Shown: positions 23,901-35,098, counted from the first letter of the stretch. The stretch is DNA of 64,000 bases from Gnomoniopsis sp. IMI 355080 (GCA_027946555.1 JAPEVC010000154.1:25413-89412), one strand, 5' to 3'. Notes: generated from the letters alone by a model not told the origin. Program-made: numbers and translations.

Positions 23901-26086
23901 GCATCCAATTTAGACGGATCTACTTCGGGCGCTTTCAAGGACTCCTCGCGTTCCTTTCCTGTCCCACCCATTGACGGCTCGTCAATTCCTGGAGACTTTG
24001 ACGAAACCGCGTCTTCCATCTCCACGTCATCCTCGTTTGCCGGGGCTTCCTCCTTCTCATCCTGCAGCTTCTTTAACTCTTTTTTACCGAAGAAGAGTCC
24101 AAGCAGCCCAGAAGGTTGGTCGTCGTCTTCCCCGCTTTCTTCACCCTCTTCGGAGCCACTGTCACCGCTCTCCTCGTCAGTGTCGTCGTCGTCATCCATG
24201 TCTATCGACTCATCACTCGTATCATCGTCACCAGCTGCATCTGCATCGACCATTGGTGTGTCCTGGCCATCACCCTTAGTTTCGTCACTCTTTTCGATAC
24301 TGGGCAGGTTCGCGTATTTCGCGATGAGTTGCTCTTGTGTCAACCCCTCGTCCGAGGCGACCGATTTGCGGTCATCATCCTCATCAGATGAAGACATGTT
24401 GTCCTCATCCTCGCTGCCCACAGCAACATCGGAGTCATTGTTGTCTCCCGAATCTTGAGTGCCTTGATCGTCAGAGTCGATATCCTGGTCATCCTCGTCT
24501 GTACGCTCATCGTCGGTGATTTCGGAGTCGTATTGTGCCTGCCGTGCCAGGAGCTGTTGCTCGGATCGAGACACGGCTTCCTGCAGAGCAGCTTTGACTC
24601 GTCTCTGCTCCTCTGCTTCCCATTCTTCGACACGCCGGCGATTGACTTCGATTCTGATATTCTCCCATGTGCCAAACATTGCTTTCATGACAACACGATA
24701 CCGTGTGATCCACTGGTCCCGAGCCTCTTTTTCAAGTTCGTCTGCGGTCTTCGGTTGACGAGCTCTCCAAGCAGCCTGGCATGCCTCCGCTAGTCTTTTT
24801 GCTTTCTCTCGGTGATCTCTCTGTTCTTTTACCATCCACCTCCTAAGCCACAGCGCCGCCTTAACTACGTGATCGAGATGCGCGTACTGCCGCGGAGGTT
24901 CTTCCGCAGGTTCCGGCTGGTACACAGAGCAACCATCGCCAAGCAGGCCATCAGGCTGAGCCTCATCTTCAATGCGAAGAATGAGTCTTGCTTCGGCAAG
25001 AGCTTGCTCGTCCGTGAGTGGTGGTTCCTCCTCAGGGTCGAGCTGACCGCCCTCTGTGGCTGGTATAGTATTTGCAATTTGGAAGTATTCTTCGAGACTA
25101 GGGGCTAGCTTCTTCGGTTTGACTCGTTGGGGATGGACCAGGGGTAATTCGGTCAGAGGAGCTCGATTGACGCGTAACTTGATTCGCGGGGTGGTTCTCG
25201 TCTGTTGAAGGGCATGTACCTCGTTCTCATCGCTGTCCCGGCCACTTCGAGACAGTCGTCGCGTCCTCGTGGACGATCGAGTTGGTTGCGTGTGCGGTGG
25301 GGAGGGCCTGCGTGCTCTGCTTGGTGTAGACTTGGGTTCGGTACCGAGTGACTTTCGCGCAGATTGCCTCGGGCCGGACACGGTCTTGGAGGCGAGAATC
25401 TTGCTGGCCGAAGCTGCCCTCTTCCCAGCCTGACTGTTTGAACTGGTGTGGCCATGGTTGTTGGCAGACTTGGACTTGGATTGAGGGCTGACCTCTGAGT
25501 AGGATTTCCTGGTGATTCTCTTCTCGCTGTTGAGCTGCTCCAGGGGAACTGTGTTCAGGCGGCCGGATTTCCGCTTGCCATCCTCAATGATAGTTGTAGG
25601 GCCAGCAGCCTCGAACTTCTTCCAAGGAGGCGACTCGACTAAAGTGCGCGACTTGGATCCTGGTGGCGGAGGTGTTGAATCGCGGCCAACTCGACGTCGC
25701 TTGGTAGGTCGTTCATCGTCAGGTGTGCCAGCCTCGTGCACATGACCGTTGGTCTGCTCTTGCTTGACAACACCATTTGCATGGCCGTTTGTCTCCCCAT
25801 TATGCCTTTCAGGTGTTGGGGTTGTAGCACCGATGGGCGAGTCGGGAGGCGTGGATAATACGGACAAGGGAGAGTCGGCTGAGTCGTCGGCATCGTCACC
25901 AGCGCCGCGAAAAGACGCGAGATCCTCTGTGATAATAGGTTGTGGAAGTGGAGGTTTTGGAGACTTCGAGGATTCGTTTGTATCGCATTTGATGGAGTTC
26001 GACGCGTTATGAGGAATCTCGGTCAAGGCAGCGGGCGGCGAGGCATGGACAGCAGAGGCGGGCTCCGACGCGATGGACTCCGTCAT
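20918..26086 (-). CDS. SWR1: Helicase SWR1, SWR1-complex ATPase
   Basis: Catalytic subunit of the nuclear SWR1 chromatin remodeller, which replaces H2A by H2A.Z in nucleosomes. A single exon encodes 1722 aa, normal for fungal SWR1. The first 390 residues are disordered and basic with Ser/Pro; an HSA domain spans about 402-510 (HLDHVVKAALWLRRWM onward); a very acidic stretch at about 540-690 may contact histones. The split SNF2 ATPase follows: REYQHYGLDWL at about 835, Walker A DEMGLGKT near 867, DEAH near 970, a long insertion typical of the INO80/SWR1 group, and the HELICc lobe with LRLDGST near 1447 and HRIGQTRDVHIYRL near 1512. All motifs look intact. It is divergent from the complex I gene, sharing a 609-bp promoter region. 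Confidence 0.96.
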   Translation of the reverse strand: MTESIASEPASAVHASPPAALTEIPHNASNSIKCDTNESSKSPKPPLPQPIITEDLASFRGAGDDADDSADSPLSVLSTPPDSPIGATTPTPERHNGETNGHANGVVKQEQTNGHVHEAGTPDDERPTKRRRVGRDSTPPPPGSKSRTLVESPPWKKFEAAGPTTIIEDGKRKSGRLNTVPLEQLNSEKRITRKSYSEVSPQSKSKSANNHGHTSSNSQAGKRAASASKILASKTVSGPRQSARKSLGTEPKSTPSRARRPSPPHTQPTRSSTRTRRLSRSGRDSDENEVHALQQTRTTPRIKLRVNRAPLTELPLVHPQRVKPKKLAPSLEEYFQIANTIPATEGGQLDPEEEPPLTDEQALAEARLILRIEDEAQPDGLLGDGCSVYQPEPAEEPPRQYAHLDHVVKAALWLRRWMVKEQRDHREKAKRLAEACQAAWRARQPKTADELEKEARDQWITRYRVVMKAMFGTWENIRIEVNRRRVEEWEAEEQRRVKAALQEAVSRSEQQLLARQAQYDSEITDDERTDEDDQDIDSDDQGTQDSGDNNDSDVAVGSEDEDNMSSSDEDDDRKSVASDEGLTQEQLIAKYANLPSIEKSDETKGDGQDTPMVDADAAGDDDTSDESIDMDDDDDTDEESGDSGSEEGEESGEDDDQPSGLLGLFFGKKELKKLQDEKEEAPANEDDVEMEDAVSSKSPGIDEPSMGGTGKEREESLKAPEVDPSKLDADVKLNGDLHDVSDSVAQIPNQHRGALSADKSKVLASPEVERLTPEPEAEAITNPASPERSHSPQTSDTKPSDIDTATSVEPLSAIRDGSRSVSPQPLAPRTEVPFLLRGTLREYQHYGLDWLAGLYENSTNGILADEMGLGKTIQTIALLAHLACVHEVWGPHLIIVPTSVMLNWEMEFKKWCPGFKILTYYGTQEERKRKRQGWTNDDVWNVCITSYQIVLQDNQVFRRRRWHYMILDEAHNIKNFKSQRWQTLLGFNTHSRLLLTGTPLQNNLTELWSLLFFLMPNADGVGGFADLKEFHDWFARPESQILEHGREQMDEEARAIISKLHKVLRPYLLRRLKADVEKQMPAKIEHVEFCRLSKRQRELYDGFLARSETRDTLSSGNYLSIINCLMQLRKVCNHPDLFVDRPIMTSLRMDKSVANNYDVTERLVRNKLLRENPMSKVNFGVMNMLPTLHEHLSVSETDRTKELSAHDLLFSLRDIQQERAQSSLMRFDPSTVRSNVASLDSRARWDRYQELLHLRYLNALGREQRPLYGKQLREFLTIGLDKRPFKPRPRVPKQVMNWFADESFILQTMIPTLDQRARSLEQTISKFACVTPAVVTRDMEPFLLGTRGVQAFTEADLKLTAPVRRLPFIPPESPIDPWHESRMRLSIQFPDKRLLQYDCGKLQALDKLLRKLQAGGHRALIFTQMTKVLDILEQFLNIHGHKYLRLDGSTKVEQRQILCDRFNSDTRILAFILSSRSGGLGLNLTGADTVIFYDQDWNPAMDKQCQDRCHRIGQTRDVHIYRLVSEHTIEANILRKASQKQMLDDVVIQEGEFTTDYFNNNNQVTVQDVAGRLMGEHDEAANAAMDLVLGGVETTDTRTATKVLEQAEDTEDVIAARAAEKETQQDDADFSEVKPSSAPASTRHGTPREGSVVPGKNGLALCVEDTPAIEEVEPEYNAWGDRMRNIDEFMLGTMAAMLEGTPLELPKDKKRGKKKGRDHRKR

Positions 26087-26695
26087 AGCGAGACTGAGAC
26101 GCGGGGAGGGAGAAGGTCAAGGAAATAGGAAAGGGCCCGCGATCTCAGCAGAGCCGGCATTTGGAGAACCCAAAATGATGTCTGCCGGTTGGTAATTAAC
26201 TAGTCCGTTTCCATAAGAAGTCTGCGCATGTTTGGAGCCCTGTGCGGCGGTGTAGAGGCTGAAAAGTACCGTCTATGATCGTTGTGGTGGAATCTTTTAA
26301 AATCGCAGAAATCCATGATGCGCTAAAACAAACAAGTTCAGGCCCATTCATCCGCTCGCTGCACTCTTCAGATGAGCTGCCGCGCCGTCGGCTGTGTCCT
26401 GTGCATCCACCCACACACCCTTGGCAGGATGATGACTTTGTCAGCCAAGGAAAGCTCCGCGTTGCTTCGGACGCACAGACCACCTCTTTTCAGTAAGTGC
26501 CTCAGGCATCTTACTTACCTCATCTCGAATTGTCGCCGACGACGTTGCGCATGGCTATCACCAACACCTCCAAAAACAGACGCCAATTGCTTCTCGACTC
26601 GACCGCATCTGGCCCCAGCGACAGCCAATGTACGCCCCGTAACCCTGAGTCCGCTCCTTTGTATCCTCAATGCTAATCCCAAGCCCTCTTCACAG
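26087..26695. promoter_or_regulatory. Bidirectional promoter region SWR1 / NDUFB8, with likely 5' UTR intron
   Basis: 609 bp between the divergent SWR1 and NDUFB8 start codons. The NDUFB8 ATG follows directly on a TGCTAATCCC...CTTCACAG sequence, a textbook branch site plus acceptor, so a 5' UTR intron probably ends at 26695. No independent gene supported. Confidence 0.45.
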
Positions 26696-27395
26696 ATGCT
26701 GTCTCGTCGAATTGCTCGGGCTTCGGCCGCGCGACCAGCAACGACTGCCATCGTAACACGACGCCTTCCTCTTGTTCAGACGCGAACCTTCCTTCCCCGT
26801 TACAATGACAAAGTCGACGAGATGTACCCCGACTCTGACTACCCGGAGCTGACCGAGGCCCAAGATCCAAATCAGGTGTGTAGTGATTCCTCGCGGCAGG
26901 ACACGTAGGGGAGCAGTGGGAGGCGGCGTTGGAACTTTGGCACTGATAATCACATTCTCGCAGAACGGCGGCTATGTCCAGCCTCCCCCGATCAAGCGAC
27001 AGTTCCGCGACCCGCACGCCGACTGGTGGGACAAACAGGAGAGGAGGAACTATGGCGAGCCATGTCACGAGGACTACGATACCCTGGGCATGTTCACACC
27101 CCATGTGTACACTTGGGTTTCTCCGAAGAAAGGCCTTGTCCAGGTTGCTGCTTTCATCGCCGCATTCCTGAGCGTATGCTATGGAGTCAAATTGACATAT
27201 CCCGACCGACCATCGTACCCAAGGGAGTTTGAGGGTGGACTTGAGAGGGAGCTTGGTGGACCAGGGGCGACTAGGGTGGGTACTTCTAGAGAAACCGATG
27301 ATTCATATGGACAGTTTTACTGACAAACATTGCAGGCAAGAGCACCAGGTGACCCCGAGCCATTCCAGATTGAAGATGAGGTGGCAGTGGACTAG
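26696..27395 (+). CDS. NADH:ubiquinone oxidoreductase subunit NDUFB8/ASHI-type
   Basis: Accessory subunit of mitochondrial respiratory complex I in the inner membrane. Three exons, 26696-26875, 26964-27275 and 27336-27395, all phase 0, give 183 aa. The N-terminus MLSRRIARASAARPATT is an Arg/Ala/Ser-rich mitochondrial targeting sequence. The mature part has YPDSDYPEL, then PPIKRQFRDPHADWWDKQERRNYGEP, EDYDTLGMFTPH and one membrane helix around GLVQVAAFIAAFLSVCYGV, followed by the YPDRPSYPREF tail, all typical for the ASHI subunit. The last exon is short and acidic. The gene is housekeeping and unrelated in function to its divergent neighbour SWR1. Confidence 0.93.
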
Positions 27396-28194
27396 GCTGG
27401 GCTTACTTACACTTATAGAAAAGGGGCCCAATAGGAATGCTTAGACTCTCGTGGATCCAGTGCAAAACTTGAATTCGTGTCGAGGAGCGACTAATGACTG
27501 ACTGCGAGTTTGTTGCTGCTGCCTTCATTACAGGACACATTTGCGTACCAGGAGGATCTTGTGCCCGAGCCCCCTGGTTCAGAGACTAGATACCTAGGTA
27601 AGGTACTCATGCACTGAGATCCAGGAGACACTGCGAGGCACATCCAGGAGGCGCAGAGCAGCAGGTACGACCAAGCTCGTTGCCATTATGAGATGACATT
27701 CCGTTGTATATCTGACGTCGCCAACTCAGTTTTGATGGCTAGGACAGTTCGCGTACCTGGAATAGGACATCTTGTCCGACACCCCCGGTCCATCTCGAAT
27801 AGTGAGAGGAATGTGTCACATCATACATTAGACCGCTTCCAAGTCGTCTGCTTGTGTAGACTTGGTGAATGGTCATGTTTCCCTGGCAAATCTCAAGCGG
27901 GAAAGAGCCGATGCGGGATCTCAAGCGCATTACCAAAGTTCGCCCTCCGTAGGTGCTCTTCAAGGAAAGAGAGAGGCATGGACTTGCCTCCATTCCCTCA
28001 TAAATTGACCCTGAAAACACCAGAGACTTTCCAATTCTTTCGGATTTGTTTGTTATTCAATCGCGCGCAAACGTTGTACAGCAAACTTCCATCACTCTCT
28101 TCTAGTCGTGTAAGAAGCTCGCACCTCGCGCAATTCACTCGCTACTCCCATTGCTCCATTCCTTTGATAACTTTCAACTACGCCCTCCATCACA
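27396..28194. other. Intergenic, promoter of next gene
   Basis: About 800 bp. It contains an exact TACCTAGGTA at 27591-27600. The CT-rich stretch just before 28195 looks like a fungal promoter/5' UTR. No gene supported; a 170-aa frame from 27693 lacks recognisable features. Confidence 0.4.
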
Positions 28195-30204
28195 ATGCGT
28201 TATGAGGATTGGGACGTCCTCCTATTCCCCGCAACTCAAGGGCGCGACGCTCGTGTTCCCCTGAAGGAATTCAAGGTCAACTGCCATGTCATCCCGGACA
28301 CCGAGTTCGTCCAAAACAGGGGCACATTTGGCCTGCCAGCGATGACTTGCTTCGTCCCCTCACTTGACCCGGGTGCTCAATTCCACATATCCATCCACTG
28401 CTGGGGCACGCCTCAGGTCAGCCAGTATGCCCTCAACTATAGCAAGCATCCCAATCTGGTCAAGTTTGAGGCTCGCATCCTGATCGATGGTCGTATCGTG
28501 GCGTGAGTTGTACCCTTTCAGTACTTTGCCACGACGAATGGTGCCTCGCTCGTCGGTTGCCAGGCTTGGCGGCTGATTTGCTATTCATCCAGCTCCACCT
28601 CCTTCGAGCCGTTCGGTGAATGGCCGCACGTTGTCACCACCTCCTGCGGTATGCCCTGTTCCAAGACCTAGACCGTACTTGGGAAGCCTGGACTGACTCC
28701 GTGGAAACGGCAGAGATGTCGAAACAAGGAGAGCTGGAGACTCTCAAGTTCCCTTCCTTCCGCCGTGAGTTGCTATACCAAAATCACTGGAGTCCTGGCG
28801 ACGACATTGGACGAATCAAGATCATCATCAGTGAGGGCTTCCCCAGAGACTCGCCGTCCAATCCGATCGAGCGAGTCAAGAACCTCGTGACTTTCTCATT
28901 CCAACACGCGCCACTCAGTGAGTAGATCAAGAGCATTAGAAGAGGCAATGAAGCTCTAAGCTGACTTCTATTCGCATCAAGGCATTCTTGAAACCAATGG
29001 CATCGCCTGGCCCAACCAGCAAATGTGGCGCCGTTTTCAGAACAGTCCAGCCGTGCCTGTTCCAACCTACTATCCTGAGGACGGTCCTGACTCCCACATA
29101 CATTCGCCACGACGCAAATCCTACGGCTGTCGAAGCACTGGCGGATCGGGCGTAGCCATGACCAACATGTCAAACACTCTGATGCCCCAGGTTACATCTG
29201 CTTTTAATCATACCAGTTTCCCCCATTTTCCAGCGTACGAGAAGACTTCTGGGGCTTCCTCTAGCTCCGGATATGTGGACCCGTTTGGCGACGCTGCCTA
29301 CCAGGAATGGGTGGCCTCCCTGGGGTTGGCTCAGCAGCAACAAGCCAATACTGAGCCAAACACCATTTGGCCTGGTGCTGTCATCCAAAACAGCAGCAAG
29401 GCTGCTAGCCACGACACAAACACATCAGGAACGCCAGACTACATCGCCTTCACTATGAACCACACCGTTGACTCCGAACAGGGAGGGACTTCTTGTGTCG
29501 GAATGGATGAAGATGGCATCATGGACAGTCTCAAGGTGCCAACCAATACTCCTATCACTGCAACCGATGGAAGTTCTGGTGCAACAGGTCTGTCAAGCCA
29601 CCAAAACTTTGCTTTGTCCTGAACTGATAAAGACTCATGTTCAGCACAACTCGGCTACGATTTCCCAACCCCAGCCATTTCCGGCGAGCTTGCTCATTCT
29701 CTTACCCACTCCTTACTGAATCAGCCACACCCTCTTCACGGTATATCCGAACTCACCCAGCCGCACCAGATTCCTCTACCTGCATCTGAGGTGCGTTCAC
29801 GAAAGGAAAATCGCCTTCTGAACAACGCCAGCTCAACTCGATCCCCTTCATCTAACATTTCGCCGTCAGTGGAGGCACAGATCCGCAAGTTTTCTCAAAC
29901 CAGCAATGCATTTGGAATCATTGGTCATGACCGTGGCTCTTCCGGCACCGGTCCGTCCTACAGTCGACATACTTCAGCTGGTGAATTTGGGGGCAATATC
30001 ACCAATCAGGCCGCCACTCCCAGCCCGAGCTATGCTGGAGTGGCTGCATCTGCAAGCGTACCTGACAGTGGCAGCGAGAAGGGTACGAAGCGCGCCAAGG
30101 CTATCGACGAGGAATACGGACTCATGAGGGCCAGCCCTCGGGAACGCCTAGCAACTATGGTCTCCAGTGATGACGACGGACAGAGCCCGTCCCTTGCGTC
30201 ATGA
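28195..30204 (+). CDS. Conserved fungal protein of unknown function, 577 aa
   Basis: Five exons with matching phases: 28195-28502, 28593-28648, 28714-28917, 28982-29587, 29645-30204. The first 240 residues look like a folded, probably beta-rich domain: it contains FHISIHCWGTP, VKFEARILIDGR, LKFPSFRRELLYQN, GDDIGRIKIIISEG and FSFQHAPL, a pattern I associate with uncharacterised proteins of filamentous ascomycetes. The remaining 330 residues are low-complexity, rich in Ser, Thr, Gln and Pro, with a short run of four Gln and a basic patch KGTKRAKA near the end that could act as a nuclear signal. No signal peptide or membrane segment. A regulatory role is conceivable but only inferred from composition. 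Confidence 0.8.
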
Positions 30205-31904
30205 GTCCACTATAGGACCCCCTCTTTACCTCCAGTCATGAATTGTATAAAACATGGATAGGGAACTGTACTAACATTGCGGTGGGGGTAAAACACCATG
30301 TCTTACAAAGTCTCTGTGGCTGACCTCGAGACTTCGACAAAGCAGTATACCATCTGCTCACGGTCGTCAAGACTTCTGATGACGGTTTTGCGGATTATGC
30401 TTATCATAGTTGTTCTTGTACAACCAGATTCATTATTTGCAATCAGATGGTTATTGATGCGTCTGTATCGATGTCCAACTGGGATTGTAGTTCTAGCAAT
30501 ACAAAACGGTTCTTAAATCACGCTGCTGGCCCCGCCACATCGATGATCACTACCATGTTATACTCGTAGGCTCTGGACTTCCAACACAGCTCATTCTCAC
30601 AGCTATTGCAATCAAGTCGCTGTTTCTAGGTCTTCATACATCCGCCGCACTCCGTTCCGAGAGCCTCACTAAAGCCAGTAAGACTAATAGAAGATTTCTA
30701 TGTATATGATTGGATACGCAGGAACTCCAGGAGAAGATGACATATGCTCCGACTTGATCGTCACTCCCTGGAATAGCTTTGGGGATCTCCTCCTATCACT
30801 TTATATCGTCATTCACTAACTCACATTGGAAATATTAGCAATTGCTTGCCGTCCAGAGTCCTAGACTAGTTTTAGCATTAGGTAATGTGTTTGTGACATA
30901 AGAGATGGCTAGAATCTTTTTAGTTTAGAAGCCACCATTGTCTGCGAACGCAATGATAAAAAACCAACTCGCTGTTCGAGCAACAATCAAATGCGCACAA
31001 TATCTGGATTTGTATTGTTCATCACGATAATTCAAGCTTTCTAGTTTCGAATTCAAGGATACCAGCGACTTGACCCGTTCAACTGCATACCCATGTGCTC
31101 CCTGCTGGTAACCCCCAAAATCTACGCCTTTTGCCTGTCTACCTAGGTATCTCCCGAGGTCATTCGAGGAGGTAGCTCAATCCACGACCAAGGGGTTCAG
31201 GAACACATGCAGGCAGCTCGGGACCCATCATTGTTTTCGCAAGATCCAGAATTGTAAGCATACGTACTACACATTTAATTCGCAAGGATGGAGATGGCTT
31301 ACGCACCGCCAAAGCAATCTAAGCAGCACTTGCCTCATATCCCTGGATACCAATGGAGCGCTAAAGTCTTGGAAAATCAGAGGCTTGGAGTTGACTGCTT
31401 CGTTACCAAAGCCAGCTCTCAGAGCGAACGCACCCGAAGCGAGCACATTTCCTCTGGAGTCCTGCGTATCGACACTTTGCCCCAACTGCAATCCCTTGTG
31501 TAACAGACGCTGGATTTCTATCGAACTGGTCGCTTGCACTGCGCTCAATGGAGAGTCTTTTGACGAAAGGGAACTCGCGGGCAGTTGGTAGCGGTAGGTC
31601 ATCCTGCTGAATGTATTTAGGAGGACGGTGGTAAGACATGATGGGAGGCTAAAGGGTCTCATTGAGTGGGTCGGTCAATGAAAGCGATGAAATCTGAAGC
31701 ATGATTGCACACTGATATCAGAAGGCTGTGCTAGGTCGTGCATATGCACTCGTCCTAACGCAATGATATGGCTCCTCATATGAGTTGCGAATAGTCTGAT
31801 TGAATGGCCGGACTGGCTTCCTCTTAGATCTATCATGAAGGTTTTAGATTCGGTAATATTACGGATGTATTCTAACTCCTAAGCTCCCACCAGCTATTAG
31901 TGTA
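30205..31904. other. Intergenic, 1.7 kb
   Basis: No supported gene. Exact TACCTAGGTA at 31140-31149. Overlapping frames of 70-130 aa on both strands at 31267-31662 have no recognisable motif; one strand could carry a small gene but nothing decides it. Confidence 0.4.
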
Positions 31905-32624
31905 TTAATTCTTTATGACAGTCATCATCTCAATGCCTCCACTGGCCTCACCTGGCGTGTTGAATTGACTCAGTTTTACCAGCGTTGATTCGTAACCTGG
32001 TTTCAAGAATTGCACCACAGACTCTGTAATGAGTAGGGACACATAGACGATGACAAGCACGGATTGCACGGCAAGCTGCTGCTTCGCCGGGTAGACCGAG
32101 TCCTCCCTCGCGAACCTTCCCCCAGGGAAATTCAACATGCGTCCAACGGCGACAGCCTTGATGAGTGTCACGACGGCACTCACGAGCCAAAATAGCTGCG
32201 ACGCCGTCTGCCATCCGGGAACTTTGTTCTTGAACCCTTTCGTCGCGCGCAATGAGATTGCGATAACACATCCGCCATATACAACCGGAGTAAGGCCAAT
32301 GCCCATGTCGGACTGGACGAAACGTGCCACCTCGACAGACTCAAGACCGAGCACGACAGCGATCAAGAAATAGTATATGCCGATGATTGTGTTGCGGACC
32401 CAAGGCTTGTTTTTGACAGCGTTGGCATCCGCAGGTCCAAGCAAAACCCGGGATACCCGAGACCGCCGTTTCTGCAGCCTAGCGGCTCTTGCGGTGAGAC
32501 CGGTGACGCGACGATAGAGGACCACGCTCAGGATGGTGGTGAGGACAAAAATGTAGATCCATGTTGGGAGCGGCACAAAAACCACGTCGAGGAAGCATTG
32601 AGTTGGGAGGCCGATGGTGATCCT
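31905..32624 (-). CDS. Polytopic membrane protein of unknown function, 5' end incomplete
   Basis: A frame of about 226 aa with five likely membrane helices: TWIYIFVLTTILSVVLY, NTIIGIYYFLIAVVLGL, IGLTPVVYGGCVIAISL, ASQLFWLVSAVVTLIKAVAVG and VQSVLVIVYVSLLITESV. A basic loop (RAARLQKRRSRVSRVL) separates the first two. No ATG opens this frame: it remains open upstream to an acceptor-like ATCTAG near 32625, so the true start lies in an unidentified upstream exon. The pattern is found in uncharacterised membrane proteins of filamentous fungi; no function can be assigned. The stop is at 31905. Confidence 0.6.
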   Translation of the reverse strand, partial: RITIGLPTQCFLDVVFVPLPTWIYIFVLTTILSVVLYRRVTGLTARAARLQKRRSRVSRVLLGPADANAVKNKPWVRNTIIGIYYFLIAVVLGLESVEVARFVQSDMGIGLTPVVYGGCVIAISLRATKGFKNKVPGWQTASQLFWLVSAVVTLIKAVAVGRMLNFPGGRFAREDSVYPAKQQLAVQSVLVIVYVSLLITESVVQFLKPGYESTLVKLSQFNTPGEASGGIEMMTVIKN

Positions 32625-33583
32625 AGATTTGAGTTCCTAAATCCGGGTCAGTGGCTGATTTGAGTTCATAGATACATTCTCTACCGAAGAACTCACGAAG
32701 CCTTCCGGGCGTGTCGTACCGCAGAGAGATGCCATCTTGGCTACTCTCACACCTCACAAAGGCCCTGATATTTTTGGGAGGGAAACGCTCCGCGAATGTC
32801 ACAATGGAAAATTGTATCCAAGGACTCAATAGAGTTACCAATTTTGGAAGAATGTGCCTACTTGATTGTGCGAAATACAACAGTATATACCATAGCTCGT
32901 ACCTCCATCAGTCCATGCCGTTGGGCTCGCTAAAACAGTGCCGGATCGTCGTCTTGAGAGTTTATCATCGTATCAAGTCGATCATATAGGCGTTTGGCAG
33001 ACGCCATAGGGTGGGCAGCTGTGTCAGGTTCGCGCGTTGAAACGTTGGGATCCTTTGGCCAAGCTGACAAAGACACTTGATGATGCATTTTTCTACGCGT
33101 CGCTCCCGACAACATCAGCATTGTGAAGACCTGATCTTCTTGCCATGCAGGGCTGAATCCTGGGAGTGGCACCGCACGGCCTCGGGTTCCCGTAGCCGCG
33201 AGTAGGTAGATGCCCGACTAATCGGGAAGCGGCCATGGTAGCGGTCTCAGTGCTCTCACAGTCTCCTATTGTCACGATTCGCAGAACGATAACTGAATTT
33301 TGTGGGTTGTCATTCATTTCAGTGTCCATGGAGTGTCATGGTGGTGGAATGAATGCTGTGGAATGTAGAAGGATGTGGAGACCGACGTCGGAAGCCCATC
33401 CAATTTGACGCCGGCCCGGAGCCGGAGATAACTAGCGGCCGACGTCTCGCAATGATGGACAGTCTATCTGTGCATTGTCTACATGTATCATTCAAGGCTT
33501 TTTTACTGGCTTGAGTTGCTCAGAGAATGGTCATTCTCCGAGAGAAAGCTGGATCTTATCCCAAAGTCCCGAGCACTTCCATA
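32625..33583. other. Divergent intergenic region
   Basis: About 960 bp that should contain the missing first exon of the membrane protein and two promoters. Short minus-strand frames at 32623-32880 and 32930-33172 are candidates for the exon but neither is convincing. Confidence 0.35.
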
Positions 33584-35098
33584 ATGTTGCCCTTCAGCGC
33601 CTGGGCTCTGCTCATTGCAGCCATAGCGCTTGCTGCGTTAGTGCACCACAGGATCTGGCGAGGTCGTGGAAAACATGTCGGTGCTCTCTGTACTACCTAA
33701 GGATGAATTAACGATCCGTTTTCTGATGATCACAGGAATCTGGCTCAGATACTGGGTTGGGCAAATTCGCCGTCGTCCAATCGTGTCCCATGAGCTCTAT
33801 AGAGCCGCTCAACGCAAGTGCTTACCAATGGGCCAACCAAGATCCCCTCAAAATCCGACCTTTCAAGCCAGTTTACCACATCACTATGGGTAAGAAGCCA
33901 CTATCTTCCTCCAAGGGCTCTATGATTCATAAGATGTGCAGCACTTCAGAATTCCGCACCGTCGGATCTCATAGTTATGGACCGGAACTATAGAGATCGC
34001 GTTCTAGAAAGGCGCCAGCTCATAGCCCAGCATCCTTCGATTGTGGTTGGAGCGATTCCACAGGGGACAGAGGCCGTACAAGAACTGTACACTTATCTAA
34101 TGTCGAATTATCTACCCCAACGATTCCCAAACATGTTTTCTGCGGTGGAGGACGGTAAGACTTTTCGCAATAGCGTTACGAATGCCCTCTATCCCATGAC
34201 GCCACCGGATGATCCCATCGAGGCACTGAAAATTCTCGCCGAGACGGTTGAGGATGACATGTTCCTCCTGCATGAAACGGACAAGGGTCACCGGAGTGTG
34301 GCTTATGTCTGCTGCTACTGCTCTGGGTTCAACCCCTCGCAGAAGTTGGATAAACTGCTTGACGAGATACATGAGCCGGTTCCCAGCTACCACAAAATTG
34401 GGCCTAGCATGGAGAGGTATTTCAGCCGCGTACAGGTGGGAAAGAATGTTAAACGAGTCAATGTAAGTGACCATGAAATTGCTCTGATTGGCGCTTGCCA
34501 TAATCAGAGCCGGTGAGATTATTTTACATTGCTAACCCCATCGGCCGCTAACATTGTATTTTCAGTGGTCTGTGGTAGACTCCCCGATTTTGTTCAATTG
34601 TGGGAGTAATCACGTCCATCCCGTAAGTCCTCTTAGGGTTATCACTCCCGCAATCTTGGAGTCTTGAATCACGAATTGGAATGAAAAGACGATGTCGCTC
34701 ACGGCCTGAAGCTTGCTCCCTCATATACAGAGCAATGTGCTAATCCTCGTACGCATAGAATGAACTAGCACATATTACGGAAAACGAGGATATAGACATT
34801 AGCAAGGTTCGTTGAGACATTTTTGCCTTTGGGTCTAATGTAATGATCAAATGCTGACAGAGTACAGTCGCGCATGAGAGTCGAGTTGCAGACTCTCAGT
34901 CGTCTCCCTGGGACGAGGGCGGTTCTATTCTCGTTCAAAACGCATTTATATACGCTGGACGAGATCAAAGCTGAGGGGTTAGGGCCACAGCTGGCGGATG
35001 CCATTGATGGCCTGAAGCAGGGAAATGCGCCCGATATGTGGACTTACAAAGGAGCCGTACGATGGGGCAAGAAGGTGAAAGAGTATCTCAGGTCGTAG
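33584..35098 (+). CDS. Heme-dependent oxidative N-demethylase family (DUF3445) protein
   Basis: Six exons with consistent phases: 33584-33676, 33736-33889, 33942-34462, 34566-34622, 34759-34806, 34868-35098, giving 367 aa. The N-terminus MLPFSAWALLIAAIALAALV is a membrane anchor or signal. Family blocks follow: IRPFKPVYHITM, MDRNYRDRVLERRQL, AVQELYTYLMSNYLPQRFP, EDDMFLLHE, SGFNPSQKLDKLLDEIHEPVP, SMERYFSRVQVGKNVKRVNW and the C-terminal RVELQTLSRLPGTRAVLFSFKTH. In DUF3445 proteins such as DMT (dimethylamine monooxygenase subunits) and fungal relatives, the fold binds heme b and may oxidatively demethylate amines. Substrate is unknown. The first donor (GTCGGT) and fifth donor (GTTCGT) are non-consensus, so those two joins are the weakest. 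Confidence 0.83.

Noticed and set aside
23886..24458. 190-aa Ser-rich plus-strand frame
   Set aside because: It is the complement of the acidic Asp/Glu-rich stretch of SWR1; the Ser content is a by-product of those codons.
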